A DNA stretch of 64,000 nt from Rhodopseudomonas sp. BAL398 (GTDB lineage: Bacteria; Pseudomonadota; Alphaproteobacteria; Rhizobiales; Xanthobacteraceae). A program made the translations under genes and the position numbers. How positions within the stretch are numbered: position 1 is the first letter of the stretch; every line of letters starts with the position of its first letter. Below are positions 55,740-64,000 of the stretch, one piece after another. Where the stretch lies: NCBI RefSeq assembly GCF_033001325.1, contig NZ_CP133111.1, positions 1,984,001 to 2,048,000 of the forward strand, given 5' to 3'. A model generated the notes under the pieces. The model worked only from the letters and a program-made list of their open reading frames with translations, was not told the DNA's origin and did not search any database.

Positions 55740-57491
55740 ATGGCAGAAGCTAATTCCCCGTCTTCCTTCGGCAAGGTGATTTCCGTGCGCGGATCGCTGG
55801 CGCGGGTCGGCTTGCTGATGGCGAGCGGCCTGGCGCCCGCCATGGTGCGCGCGACGGTCGGCCGCTTCATCAGCATCCGCACCGCGACCTCGACCATCGT
55901 GGCGATGATCACCGAGGTCTCCTGCGAGAACATGCCGGCGAACGATTCCTATATCGCCAACGCCTCGGTCGATCTGCTCGGCGAAATCATCACCATCGGA
56001 GCGCGGCCGAAATTCCAGCGCGGCGTCACCAACTATCCGACCATCGGCGACGCGGTCGAGCTGATCTCCAGCGAGGATCTGCGGATCGTCTATGCGCCGA
56101 CCGGATCGGACCAGATCAATGTCGGCACGCTGCAGCAGGACCCCTCGGTGATCGCCTATGTGGACATCGAGGAAATGCTGTCGAAGCATTTCGCCGTGCT
56201 GGGCTCCACCGGCGTCGGCAAGTCCACCGGCGTCTCGCTGCTGCTCAACGAGATCCTGAAATCGCGGCCGCACCTGCGGATCTTCCTGCTCGACGTCCAC
56301 AATGAATATGGCCGCTGCTTCGGCGACCGCGCTTTGGTGTTGAACCCGCGCAATCTCAAGCTGCCGTTCTGGCTGTTCAATTTCGAGGAAATCGTCGACG
56401 TGCTGTTCGGCGGCCGCCCCGGCGTGCCGGAAGAGCTGGATATTCTGGCGGAAGTGATCCCGATCGCCAAGGGCGTCTATACCCAGTATCAGAACGCCGA
56501 CCGGATCGGGCTGAAGCGGATCGATCCGAAGACCATCGGCTACACCGCCGATACGCCGGTGCCGTATCGGTTGGTCGATCTGATCTCGCTGATCGACGAG
56601 CGCATGGGCAAACTGGAAAACCGCTCCTCGCGCATCATGTATCACAAGCTGATCTCGCGAATTGAGACGGTGCGCAACGATCCGCGCTACGCCTTCATGT
56701 TCGACAATGCCAATGTCGGCGGCGACACCATGGCGGACGTGATCAGCCATCTGTTCCGGCTGCCGGCCAATGGCAAGCCGATGACCATCATGCAGCTCGC
56801 CGGCTTCCCCGCCGAAGTCGTCGATTCCGTGGTCTCGGTGCTGTGCCGGATGGCGTTCGATTTCGGGCTGTGGAGCGACGGCGTCTCGCCATTGCTGTTC
56901 GTCTGCGAGGAAGCGCATCGCTACGCCTCCGCCGACCGCAATATCGGCTTCGGCCCGACCCGCAAGGCGGTGTCACGGATCGCCAAGGAAGGCCGCAAAT
57001 ACGGGGTCTATCTCGGCCTGGTGACGCAGCGGCCGGCCGAACTCGATCCGACCATCATCTCGCAATGCAACACGCTGTTTGCGATGCGGCTCGCCAATGA
57101 GCGCGACCAGACGCTGCTGCGATCGGCGGTGTCGGATGCCGCCGCCAATCTGCTGTCCTTCGTGCCCTCGCTCGGCACCCGCGAGGTGCTGGCGTTCGGC
57201 GAAGGCGTGGCGCTGCCGACCCGGCTGCGCTTCAAGGAAGTGCCGCAGCATCAATTGCCGCGCTCGGAATCGGCGATGTCGACCGTGCCGTCGGCCGCCG
57301 CCGGCCACGATATGCACTTCGTCAGCGCGGTGCTGGAACGCTGGCGCGGTGCCACCTCGCATCGCGACGTGCCCAACGATCCGGGATCGATGGAACGCCC
57401 ATTGGCCCGCGCAATGGAAGCGCCGATGCTGCAGCCCTCGATGGGCCTCGATCCGGACCGCTTCACGCTGTTGAAAAAGCCGCTGCGCTAG
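55740..57491 (+). CDS. HerA-type hexameric ATPase (DUF87)
   Basis: A 583-residue ATPase. An N-terminal HAS-barrel-like domain (GKVISVRGSLARV...) precedes Walker A GSTGVGKST (155-163), FLLDVHNEYGR, Walker B LLFVCEEAH and the arginine region GLVTQRPAELDPTIISQCNTLFAMRL. HerA proteins are DNA translocases acting with NurA in archaea; bacterial homologues also occur in defence loci with Sir2 or DUF4297, but no such partner is present here. ATG 55740 is used; GTG 55734 is possible. Confidence 0.88.
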   Translation: MAEANSPSSFGKVISVRGSLARVGLLMASGLAPAMVRATVGRFISIRTATSTIVAMITEVSCENMPANDSYIANASVDLLGEIITIGARPKFQRGVTNYPTIGDAVELISSEDLRIVYAPTGSDQINVGTLQQDPSVIAYVDIEEMLSKHFAVLGSTGVGKSTGVSLLLNEILKSRPHLRIFLLDVHNEYGRCFGDRALVLNPRNLKLPFWLFNFEEIVDVLFGGRPGVPEELDILAEVIPIAKGVYTQYQNADRIGLKRIDPKTIGYTADTPVPYRLVDLISLIDERMGKLENRSSRIMYHKLISRIETVRNDPRYAFMFDNANVGGDTMADVISHLFRLPANGKPMTIMQLAGFPAEVVDSVVSVLCRMAFDFGLWSDGVSPLLFVCEEAHRYASADRNIGFGPTRKAVSRIAKEGRKYGVYLGLVTQRPAELDPTIISQCNTLFAMRLANERDQTLLRSAVSDAAANLLSFVPSLGTREVLAFGEGVALPTRLRFKEVPQHQLPRSESAMSTVPSAAAGHDMHFVSAVLERWRGATSHRDVPNDPGSMERPLARAMEAPMLQPSMGLDPDRFTLLKKPLR

Positions 57492-57585
57492 CGCGCGCGC
57501 CTCTCGTCGCCACGCGCGACTTGCGCGGGCGGCGTGATCGCCTATGGTTCGCAGCCGCGCATCACGCGCCCTGCGGACCCGCCCC

Positions 57586-58161
57586 ATGACCGAAGCTGCC
57601 CCACGCTTTCCGATCCCTGCCCTCGCCGACATGCCCGAGGACATCCGCGCCCGCATCGTCGCGGTGCAGGACAAATCCGGCTTCGTGCCCAACGTTTTCC
57701 TGGCGCTGGCCGCCCGCCCCGACGAATTCCGCGCCTTCTTCGCCTATCATGACGCGCTGATGGATAAGGACGGCGGCATCACCAAGGCCGAGCGCGAGAT
57801 GATCGTGGTCGCCACCTCGGCCGCCAATCAGTGCCAATACTGCGTCATCGCCCACGGGGCGATCCTGCGAATTCGCGCCAAGAATCCGCAGATCGCCGAT
57901 CAAATCGCGGTCAACTACCGCAAGGCCGAGATTACGCCGCGGCAGACCGCGATGCTCGACTTCGCCATGAAGGTGAGCCGCGACGCCGCATCGGTTGCCG
58001 AGCCGGATTTCGCCGAGCTGACGCGCCACGGCTTCAATAACGACGACATCTGGGACATCACCGCGATCGCCGCGTTCTTCGCGCTGTCGAACCGGATGGC
58101 CAACGTCACCAGCATGCGCCCCAACGACGAATTCTATCTGATGGGACGGTTGCCGAAATAG
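57586..58161 (+). CDS. AhpD-like peroxidase-related protein (CMD family)
   Basis: A 191-residue protein of the carboxymuconolactone decarboxylase/AhpD family. The redox motif ANQCQYCVIAH gives Cys83, Cys86 and His90, as in AhpD (ExxxCxxCxxxH). The remainder (ITKAEREMIVVATSAA; FFALSNRMANVTSMRPNDEFYLMGR) matches uncharacterised peroxidase-related enzymes. Likely a cytoplasmic thiol-dependent peroxide reductase. Confidence 0.85.
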   Translation: MTEAAPRFPIPALADMPEDIRARIVAVQDKSGFVPNVFLALAARPDEFRAFFAYHDALMDKDGGITKAEREMIVVATSAANQCQYCVIAHGAILRIRAKNPQIADQIAVNYRKAEITPRQTAMLDFAMKVSRDAASVAEPDFAELTRHGFNNDDIWDITAIAAFFALSNRMANVTSMRPNDEFYLMGRLPK

Positions 58162-58176
58162 CCGCGGGCTCTCGCC

Positions 58177-58674
58177 GTGCTGGACTGGCCCGACATCCTC
58201 TTGCGTCTTGGCGTCGCAACGCTGGCCGGCGGCGCCATCGGTCTCAACCGCGACCTGCATGGCAAGCCGATCGGCCTGCGCACGCTGGGATTGGTCAGCC
58301 TTGCCACCGCGATGATCGTGATGGTGGCCGATCCCTCGGGCCGTAGCGGCGCGATCACCGACGCCACCAGCCGGGTGATCCAGGGCATCCTCACCGGCAT
58401 CGGCTTTCTCGGTGCCGGGGTCATCATCCGCACCGAGCGCCATGCCCGGATTCACGGCTTGACCAGCGCGGCCTGCACCTGGCTCACCGCCTGCGTCGGC
58501 GTCGCCTGCGGCATCGGCCAATGGCCGATCATATCGGTCGCGCTGGCGATCACTTTCTTGGTGCTGATCGTCGGCGGCCCAACCGAACGCGCCTTGCACC
58601 GCCTGCTCGGCGGCAAGGACAATGGTGCCGACAAGGAGCCGAAGCCGGCGCCGAGCGATCCGCCGCCCTTGTGA
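58177..58674 (+). CDS. MgtC/SapB-family membrane protein
   Basis: A 165-residue protein starting at GTG, with four to five helices and the MgtC signature LRLGVATLAGGAIGLNRDLHGKPIGLRTLGLVSLATAMIV and GILTGIGFLGAGVIIR. MgtC acts on magnesium-limited growth and F-ATPase in Salmonella; the role here is unknown. 15 bases after the AhpD-like gene. Confidence 0.9.
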   Translation: MLDWPDILLRLGVATLAGGAIGLNRDLHGKPIGLRTLGLVSLATAMIVMVADPSGRSGAITDATSRVIQGILTGIGFLGAGVIIRTERHARIHGLTSAACTWLTACVGVACGIGQWPIISVALAITFLVLIVGGPTERALHRLLGGKDNGADKEPKPAPSDPPPL

Positions 58675-58790
58675 CGCGCCGCGTGCAGTGCAGCGCCAGT
58701 AGACGATGGACGAAGCCACGCGGGTCCGAGTTTTCCTGACCTGGCCGCCGCGATATGGTATCAAGCGGCAACCAATGCCGCGGACCGGCC

Positions 58791-59120
58791 ATGAACAATC
58801 AGCCCTCCCCGATTTCGGACGACGAGCATCGCGTGCTGCAGTTTCGGCCGCGCAACGCAGCGCGTTTGCCGGAGGACCAGGACGTCCCGCCGCTCGGCGG
58901 GCCGCGACCGGCGAACGATTTGTCGCGCTATGCGCGCGGCGACGAGCCCGACGATTTTCGGCACCGCATGCTGGCCAACGCCGCGGCCTTCGCCTTTACG
59001 GTGGCGCTCGCCGCGATCGGCGTCTGGCTCGCCACCAGCATCGCTGATCTGCGTCGCAACCAGGACTGCGTGTTGATGGGCCGGCTCGATTGCGCCCATA
59101 TCGCCTCGCCGCCGGGCTGA
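58791..59120 (+). CDS. Small hypothetical protein with one membrane helix
   Basis: A 109-residue protein, cytoplasmic and charged to residue ~65 ([20 protein letters not shown]), one transmembrane helix ([22 protein letters not shown]) and a short C-terminus with two cysteines ([14 protein letters not shown]). Not recognised as a known family. The upstream in-frame ATG 58755 is less likely. Confidence 0.6.
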   Translation: MNNQPSPISDDEHRVLQFRPRNAARLPEDQDVPPLGGPRPANDLSRYARGDEPDDFRHRMLANAAAFAFTVALAAIGVWLATSIADLRRNQDCVLMGRLDCAHIASPPG

Positions 59121-59181
59121 GTTTCGGGGCAAGCCGCGGCCGACGGCGCAGATCCGGCAAATCCGCCGTTTTTCCGCGCCA

Positions 59182-59210
59182 TTGAACTCGGGGCAGCGCT
59201 CCGTTATACG
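59182..59210 (+). promoter_or_regulatory. Promoter of the acpXL operon
   Basis: TTGAAC, 17 bases, TATACG; start of transcription near 59217 and leader of about 80 bases before acpXL. Confidence 0.6.
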
Positions 59211-59298
59211 GGCATTCACCCATCACAGCGCGGCCGGCCGAGCGCCCGACTGGCGCCGCCAATTGGCCCTTTTTATTCCGCTTATCAAAGGCTTAACG

Positions 59299-59580
59299 AT
59301 GACTTCCACATTCGATCGAGTCGCCACCATCATCGCGGAAACCTGCGACATTCCGCGCGACACGATTACGCCGGAGAGCCATGCAATCGACGATCTAGGC
59401 ATCGACAGCCTGGATTTCCTCGACATCGCCTTTGCGATCGACAAGGCCTTCGGGATCAAGCTGCCGCTGGAAAAATGGACCCAGGAGGTCAATGACGGCA
59501 AGGCGACCACCCAGCAATATTTCGTTCTCAGCAATCTCAGCGCGCGCATCGACGAATTGGTCGCCGCCAAGGGCGCCTAG
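59299..59580 (+). CDS. acpXL: AcpXL, acyl carrier protein for very-long-chain fatty acids
   Basis: A 93-residue acyl carrier protein whose sequence ([16 protein letters not shown]...[21 protein letters not shown]) matches rhizobial AcpXL. Ser37 in GIDSLD carries phosphopantetheine. AcpXL holds the growing 27-hydroxyoctacosanoate-type chain for lipid A. AAAGG eight bases before the ATG. First gene of a five- or six-gene operon. Confidence 0.96.
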   Translation: MTSTFDRVATIIAETCDIPRDTITPESHAIDDLGIDSLDFLDIAFAIDKAFGIKLPLEKWTQEVNDGKATTQQYFVLSNLSARIDELVAAKGA

Positions 59581-59591
59581 CCGCCGGCGCC

Positions 59592-60065
59592 ATGAACCTC
59601 GCATATTTCCACCTGATCGATCGAATCGCCGAGCTCAATCTCGATGAGCGGACCATTACGGTCGAAGCCCAGGTGCCGCAGGAAAGCACGATCTTCGAGG
59701 GCCACTTTCCCGGCTATCCGCTGATGCCGGGGGTGCTGCTGATCGAAGCCATGGCGCAGACCTCGGGCTGGTTGCAGATCGCGCTGATGAAATTCCAGCG
59801 CATGCCATTTCTGGCGGCGGTCAAGGAAGCCAAGATGCGGACCTTCGTCACGCCCGGCGAGACGCTGACGATCGAGGCATCGATCGTTCACGAAGGATCT
59901 GGCTTCACCATGACGGCGGCGAAGATCATGAGCGGCGGCAAACTGGCGTGCAACGCCACCCTGACGTTCCGCCATGTGCCGTTCCCCAACGCCGATCTGC
60001 GCGGACACATGGAAGTGATGGCCAAGCGCATTGGCTTTCCCGAACAGGCGATGACCGATGGCTGA
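59592..60065 (+). CDS. fabZXL: FabZXL, 3-hydroxyacyl-ACP dehydratase
   Basis: A 157-residue hot-dog dehydratase. Catalytic His38 in EGHFPGYPLMPG and Glu52 in LLIEAMAQ are conserved. Dehydrates the hydroxyacyl intermediate of the very-long chain. 11 bases after acpXL. The stop region repeats ATGGCTGAC, also the start of the next gene. Confidence 0.94.
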   Translation: MNLAYFHLIDRIAELNLDERTITVEAQVPQESTIFEGHFPGYPLMPGVLLIEAMAQTSGWLQIALMKFQRMPFLAAVKEAKMRTFVTPGETLTIEASIVHEGSGFTMTAAKIMSGGKLACNATLTFRHVPFPNADLRGHMEVMAKRIGFPEQAMTDG

Positions 60066-60070
60066 CACCG

Positions 60071-61279
60071 ATGGCTGACATGGACAACACCCGCGCCGAA
60101 CCCGTCGAAGCCTGGATCACCGGCATCGGCCTTGCCAGTTCGCTGGCTGATGGCCTCGGCGCCCATTGGGACGCGCTGGCTCAGCGGCGCATCAATGTCG
60201 ATAGCACCAGCTTTGCGCCCTATATCGTGCATCCGCTGGCGCCGGTCAGCTTCGACACCCAGATCCCCAAAAAGGGCGATCAACGCCAGATGGAAGCCTG
60301 GCAGCGGATCGGCACCTATGCGGCCGGGCTGGCGCTGGACTCCGCCGGCATCAAGGGCAATAGCGCGATCCTGTCGAAGATGGACATGATCGTCGCCGCC
60401 GGTGGCGGCGAGCGCGACCTGGCGGTGGATTCCGCGATTCTGAGTTCGGACGCGCAGGGCAGTTCGCCACCCGGCTTCCTCAACGAACGGCTGATGAACG
60501 ATCTGCGTCCGACGCTGTTTCTGGCGCAGCTGTCGAACCTGCTGGCGGGCAATATCGCCATCGTCCACGGCGTCACCGGCTCGTCGCGCACCTTCATGGG
60601 CGAAGAAGCCGCCGGCGTCGACGCGGTGCGGATCGCGCTGGCGCGGATCGCGGCGGGTCAGAGCGACATCGCGCTGGTCGGCGCGGCGCTGAACGGCGAG
60701 CGCAAGGACCAGTTGATGCTCTACGAGTTCGGCGACTTCAATCTGAAGGACACGTTCCAGCCGGTCTGGGCGCGCGAACCGAAAGGCGGGTTCACGCTGG
60801 GCTCCGCCGGCGCATTTCTGGTGATCGAATCGAAGCCGCACGCCCAGGCGCGCGGCGCCAAGCCCTATGCGCGGCTGACCAATGTGGTGTCCGATCTGAC
60901 ACGGCGGGCGCATCCCGGCGAGGTGACGGCGAGCATGGAGACGCTGTGGTCGAAGCTCGGTGCGGTGCAAAGCGACGCCGCCATCATCTCCGGCGCCACC
61001 GGAACCGAACCCGCGACCGCCGAGGAGCGGGCGTTTCTGCGCCAGCACCCGGACCATCCGGTGCGCGCCTTCGCAACCGCATTCGGCCACACCATCGAGG
61101 CACAATTTCCGCTCGGCATCGCGCTGGCAGCGCTGGCGCTCTCGCACGGCGCATTGTTTCCACCCAACGATCCAACCGGGGCGGAGATTGAAATGACCGC
61201 CGCCCCGACCCAGATTGTGGTCACCGGGACCGGACACTGGCGCGGCGAAGGCATGGCGCTTGTAGAGGCCGTCAGTTGA
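60071..61279 (+). CDS. fabF2XL: FabF2XL, ketosynthase-like partner without active-site cysteine
   Basis: A 402-residue protein of the beta-ketoacyl-ACP synthase family. At the nucleophile the sequence VHGVTGSSRTFMGEEAAG has no cysteine where FabF1XL reads VSTACASGATAIQ, and the first catalytic histidine region reads ISGATGTEP rather than NAHGTGTP; the second, GHTIEAQFP, is kept. It may therefore act as a chain-length partner of FabF1XL. MADMDN start at 60071, five bases after fabZXL. Confidence 0.93.
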   Translation: MADMDNTRAEPVEAWITGIGLASSLADGLGAHWDALAQRRINVDSTSFAPYIVHPLAPVSFDTQIPKKGDQRQMEAWQRIGTYAAGLALDSAGIKGNSAILSKMDMIVAAGGGERDLAVDSAILSSDAQGSSPPGFLNERLMNDLRPTLFLAQLSNLLAGNIAIVHGVTGSSRTFMGEEAAGVDAVRIALARIAAGQSDIALVGAALNGERKDQLMLYEFGDFNLKDTFQPVWAREPKGGFTLGSAGAFLVIESKPHAQARGAKPYARLTNVVSDLTRRAHPGEVTASMETLWSKLGAVQSDAAIISGATGTEPATAEERAFLRQHPDHPVRAFATAFGHTIEAQFPLGIALAALALSHGALFPPNDPTGAEIEMTAAPTQIVVTGTGHWRGEGMALVEAVS

Positions 61280-61307
61280 ACCCGACCACCCGACCAATGG
61301 GGACGTC

Positions 61308-62588
61308 ATGACAGTTACGCGCGATAAATTCGGCCGACCGATCGTGGTCGTCACCGGCATGGGCGTGGTCACCTCGCTCGGCATCGGCAAGACCGACAAT
61401 TGGACCCGGCTGACCGCCGGCGAATCCGGCATCAAGACCATCACCCGGTTTCCGGTCGAGGGTCTGAAATCGACGATGGCCGGCGCCATCGACTTCATCA
61501 AGGTTGAGCCGTTCTCCTCGACCGTGCTGGGCGAGCGCCTCGCCAACATCGCCACCGACGAAGCCATCGCCCAGGCCGATATCGGCACCAAGGGCGATTT
61601 CCCCGGCCCGCTGTTTCTCGCCGTGGCCCCGGTCGAACTGGAATGGCTGCCGCGCCAGGAAGTGGCGCGCGCCAGCGGCGCCAACACCGAGATCAATTAC
61701 GATGCGTTGCTGCGCGCCAGCGGCGGCGGCCAATTCGCGGCCTATCACCATCGCTTCATGTTCGGCTCGGTCGCCGACCATCTGGCGGAAACGTTCGGCA
61801 CCAAGGGCTCGCCGATTTCGGTCTCCACCGCCTGCGCCTCGGGCGCCACCGCGATCCAGCTCGGCGTCGAGGCGATCCGCCGCGGCGAGGCCGACGCCGC
61901 GCTGTGCGTCGGCACCGACGGCTCGGTCAATGCCGAGGCGCTGATCCGGTTTTCGCTGCTGTCGGCGCTGTCCACTCAGAACGATCCGCCGCAAGCCGCG
62001 GTCAAGCCCTTCGCCAAGAATCGCGACGGCTTCGTGATGGCCGAAGGCGCCGGTGCGCTGGTGCTGGAAAGCTATGAGGCCGCCATCGCGCGCGGCGCCA
62101 CCATCCTCGGCATCGTCGCCGGCTGCGGCGAACTCGCCGATTCGTTTCACCGCACCCGCTCCAGCCCCGACGGCAAGCCGATCGTCGGCTGCGTCAACAA
62201 TGCCCTGTCGGATGCTGGTCTGGCCGCCGACCAGATCGACTACATCAATGCCCACGGCACCGGCACGCCGGAAAACGACAAGATGGAATATCAGGGCATC
62301 TCGGCCATCTTCGGCGAGCGCGCCAAGACGATTCCGGTGTCGTCGAACAAGTCGATGGTCGGCCATACCCTGTCTGCGGCCGGCGCGGTGGAAGCCGTGT
62401 TCTCGCTGCTGACGCTCGAACATCAGCGGATTCCGCCGACTATCAATTACGACGTCCCCGATCCGGCGATTCCCTTCGATGTGGTGCCCAACGTCGCACG
62501 CGACGCCCGCATGAGTGCGGTGATGTCGAACTCCTTCGGCTTCGGCGGCCAGAACGCCTCGCTGATTTTGACCCGCGAGCCGGTCTAG
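61308..62588 (+). CDS. fabF1XL: FabF1XL, beta-ketoacyl-ACP synthase
   Basis: A 426-residue active ketosynthase with Cys176 in STACASG and histidines in INAHGTGTPEND and SMVGHTLSAAG. It performs chain elongation on AcpXL. 28 bases after fabF2XL. Together with FabF2XL it resembles the KS/CLF pair of type II polyketide synthases. Confidence 0.95.
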   Translation: MTVTRDKFGRPIVVVTGMGVVTSLGIGKTDNWTRLTAGESGIKTITRFPVEGLKSTMAGAIDFIKVEPFSSTVLGERLANIATDEAIAQADIGTKGDFPGPLFLAVAPVELEWLPRQEVARASGANTEINYDALLRASGGGQFAAYHHRFMFGSVADHLAETFGTKGSPISVSTACASGATAIQLGVEAIRRGEADAALCVGTDGSVNAEALIRFSLLSALSTQNDPPQAAVKPFAKNRDGFVMAEGAGALVLESYEAAIARGATILGIVAGCGELADSFHRTRSSPDGKPIVGCVNNALSDAGLAADQIDYINAHGTGTPENDKMEYQGISAIFGERAKTIPVSSNKSMVGHTLSAAGAVEAVFSLLTLEHQRIPPTINYDVPDPAIPFDVVPNVARDARMSAVMSNSFGFGGQNASLILTREPV

Positions 62589-62689
62589 CCGCCATTGCGA
62601 GGCGTTGACGCCGCCGCCGGGTTGACGCCATGGCGGCAGCGGCGATACCCCAGCGCCTACAACTATCATTGCAGCCGAGGACACGATCG

Positions 62690-63712
62690 ATGCGTGCGCT
62701 CACTTTGATCGCCGACCGCCAATTGGAGGTCGTGGATATGCCGCCTCCCCCGCCGCCGGCGGCCGGCGAGGTGCAGATTCGCGTCGCCGCGGTGGCACTC
62801 AATCACATCGACGTCTGGGGCTTTCGCGGCATGGCGTTCGTGAAGCGCAAATTGCCGATCGTGGTCGGCGCCGAAGCCTCCGGCGAGATCGTCGCGGTCG
62901 GCGACGGCGTGACGCGCTTCACGCCGGGGCAGCCGGTCGTGATGTATGGCGCGCAGACCTGCGGCCATTGCCAAGCCTGCCGCGAAGGCCGCGACAATTT
63001 CTGTGAGAATGTCGGCGGCTTGATCGGCTTCCACGTCGACGGCTTCGCCCGTGAGCTTCTGAACATGCCGGAGCGGCTGGTGATTCCGGTGCCCGCCGGC
63101 GTGTCGCTGCGCGACGCCGCCTGCGCGCCGATCGCGTTTTCCACCGTGCAGCACATGCTGTTCGACAATGCGAAACTGCAGCCCGGCGAGACCATCCTGG
63201 TCCATGCCGGCGGCTCCGGAATCGGCACCGTCGCCATCATGATGGCGAAGGCGATCGGCTGCACCGTGATCACCACCGTCGGCGACGATTCCAAGATCGA
63301 AGGCGTCAAGAAGCTCGGCGCCGACTATGTGATCAATTACCGCAACGACCGCTTCGAGCACGAGACCCGAAAAATCACCAAGAAAAAGGGCGTCGACGTC
63401 GTGTTCGAACATGTCGGCGCCGACACCTTCAACGGCTCACTCTTGGTGATGAAGCGCGGCGGTCGTCTGGTCACCTGCGGCTCGACCTCGGGCCCGACCG
63501 CGACCATCAATTTGATGCAGCTGTTTCAGCAGCAATACCGCATCTTCGGCTCGTTCGGCGCGACCATGACCAACATCGCCCAGAGCCTCGACAAGATGGC
63601 CGCCGGCATGGTGCCGGTGATCGATACCGAAGTGCCGCTGGACGATGTCGGCACCGCGCTGAAGCGGATGGAGAGCCGTCAGGTGTTCGGCAAGATCGTC
63701 GTCCGGTTCTGA
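62690..63712 (+). CDS. fabXL: FabXL, zinc-type alcohol dehydrogenase-like reductase
   Basis: A 340-residue medium-chain dehydrogenase/reductase. Structural zinc site CGHCQACREGRDNFCEN, NAD(P)-binding HAGGSGIGTVAIMMAKAIG. In the rhizobial cluster it is one of the genes needed for the very-long-chain acyl group; the exact step is not established. Its stop overlaps the lpxXL start by one base (TGATG). Confidence 0.92.
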   Translation: MRALTLIADRQLEVVDMPPPPPPAAGEVQIRVAAVALNHIDVWGFRGMAFVKRKLPIVVGAEASGEIVAVGDGVTRFTPGQPVVMYGAQTCGHCQACREGRDNFCENVGGLIGFHVDGFARELLNMPERLVIPVPAGVSLRDAACAPIAFSTVQHMLFDNAKLQPGETILVHAGGSGIGTVAIMMAKAIGCTVITTVGDDSKIEGVKKLGADYVINYRNDRFEHETRKITKKKGVDVVFEHVGADTFNGSLLVMKRGGRLVTCGSTSGPTATINLMQLFQQQYRIFGSFGATMTNIAQSLDKMAAGMVPVIDTEVPLDDVGTALKRMESRQVFGKIVVRF

Positions 63713-64000
63713 TGCGCCTACAACTGCTCCGGGCCAAGCTGCGCGCCAAGAAGGCGATCAAGCCCGTCGTCGGCTCGCTGGTCGGTGGGCTTGCGATCGG
63801 CATGCTGCGGCTGACTCGGCATTTCGATCCGATCAAGACCGCGAATTTTTTCGGCCGCCAGACCCGCAGGGTCGGGCCGCTGCTGCCGGAGCAGAAGATC
63901 GGCCGCGCCAATCTGACCGCCGCGTTCCCGGAGAAGTCGCCGGAGGAAATCGAGACGATCCTCGCCGGCGTCTGGGAAAATCTCGGACGGGTCGCCGCCG
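63712..64000 (+). CDS. lpxXL: LpxXL, very-long-chain acyltransferase of lipid A (5' part)
   Basis: The first 96 codons are in the window; the rest runs off the edge. The N-terminus has a membrane-associated helix (VVGSLVGGLAIGMLRLTRHFD), TANFFGRQTRRVGPLLPEQKIGRANLTAAFPEKSPEEIE and ENLGRVAA, matching the LpxL/LpxM-like acyltransferase family. It transfers the C28 chain from AcpXL to lipid A. The HX4D/E catalytic motif is beyond the window. Its position at the end of the acpXL cluster makes LpxXL the best name. Confidence 0.9.
   Translation, partial: MRLQLLRAKLRAKKAIKPVVGSLVGGLAIGMLRLTRHFDPIKTANFFGRQTRRVGPLLPEQKIGRANLTAAFPEKSPEEIETILAGVWENLGRVAA

Noticed and set aside
55740-58161. HerA ATPase and neighbour as a phage-defence system
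   Set aside because: HerA-type ATPases appear in defence loci with Sir2, DUF4297 or NurA-like nucleases; here the neighbours are an AhpD-like protein, serB and MgtC, so there is no supporting partner.

Overview
The window reads as chromosomal DNA of a high-GC alphaproteobacterium of the Bradyrhizobium/Rhodopseudomonas group (inference). The support is a lipid A very-long-chain fatty acid cluster (acpXL to lpxXL), a serB/miaA/ilvI/ilvH neighbourhood, FixK/FNR-type regulation, and palindromic intergenic repeats of the kind common in these genomes. A metabolically versatile purple non-sulfur bacterium such as Rhodopseudomonas palustris fits best, because the left 18 kb encodes a complete formate hydrogenlyase (FHL).

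Bases 1-18314 form the FHL island. A leftward run of overlapping or tightly spaced genes (hyfABCDEF, hyfGHIJ, hycI, focA, moaA, a HupK-like gene, fdhD) encodes the membrane [NiFe] hydrogenase with three antiporter-like subunits, its protease, a formate channel and molybdenum-cofactor functions. Divergently, hydN, fdhF (a Cys140 version of formate dehydrogenase H) and hypA run rightward. The 440-base divergent spacer holds an FNR/FixK-like box, FhlA-like half-sites and a possible sigma-54 promoter.

Bases 18315-30250 carry an antitoxin with only a stub of its toxin, a cytoplasmic-looking PaoABC-type aldehyde oxidoreductase, an SDR enzyme, a LysM protein, a DUF1328 peptide, an AI-2E family membrane protein, tRNA-Lys(CTT), a Spy-like periplasmic protein and a DctPQM TRAP transporter. 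Bases 30287-46136 hold leuA with a leucine-rich leader peptide, a chemoreceptor, bioB (preceded by a remnant copy of its own 3' end), a Nudix-like protein, a NitT/TauT-type ABC transporter split by a repeat, a frameshifted autotransporter, ilvC and two exporters.

Bases 46341-55215 mix small envelope and stress genes, mazEF, the ilvI / threonine dehydratase / ilvH cluster with its own attenuator, a parDE pair whose toxin is stopped by a nonsense codon, and miaA/serB, whose start codons overlap. Bases 55740-64000 carry a HerA-type ATPase, an AhpD-like protein, MgtC, a small membrane protein and the acpXL-fabZXL-fabF2XL-fabF1XL-fabXL-lpxXL cluster, which builds and attaches the C28-type acyl chain of lipid A. 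Branched-chain amino acid synthesis recurs through the middle (leuA, ilvC, ilvH, ilvI), and both leuA and ilvI appear to be controlled by ribosome-mediated attenuation. Long antisense open frames are abundant because of the high GC and are not annotated.
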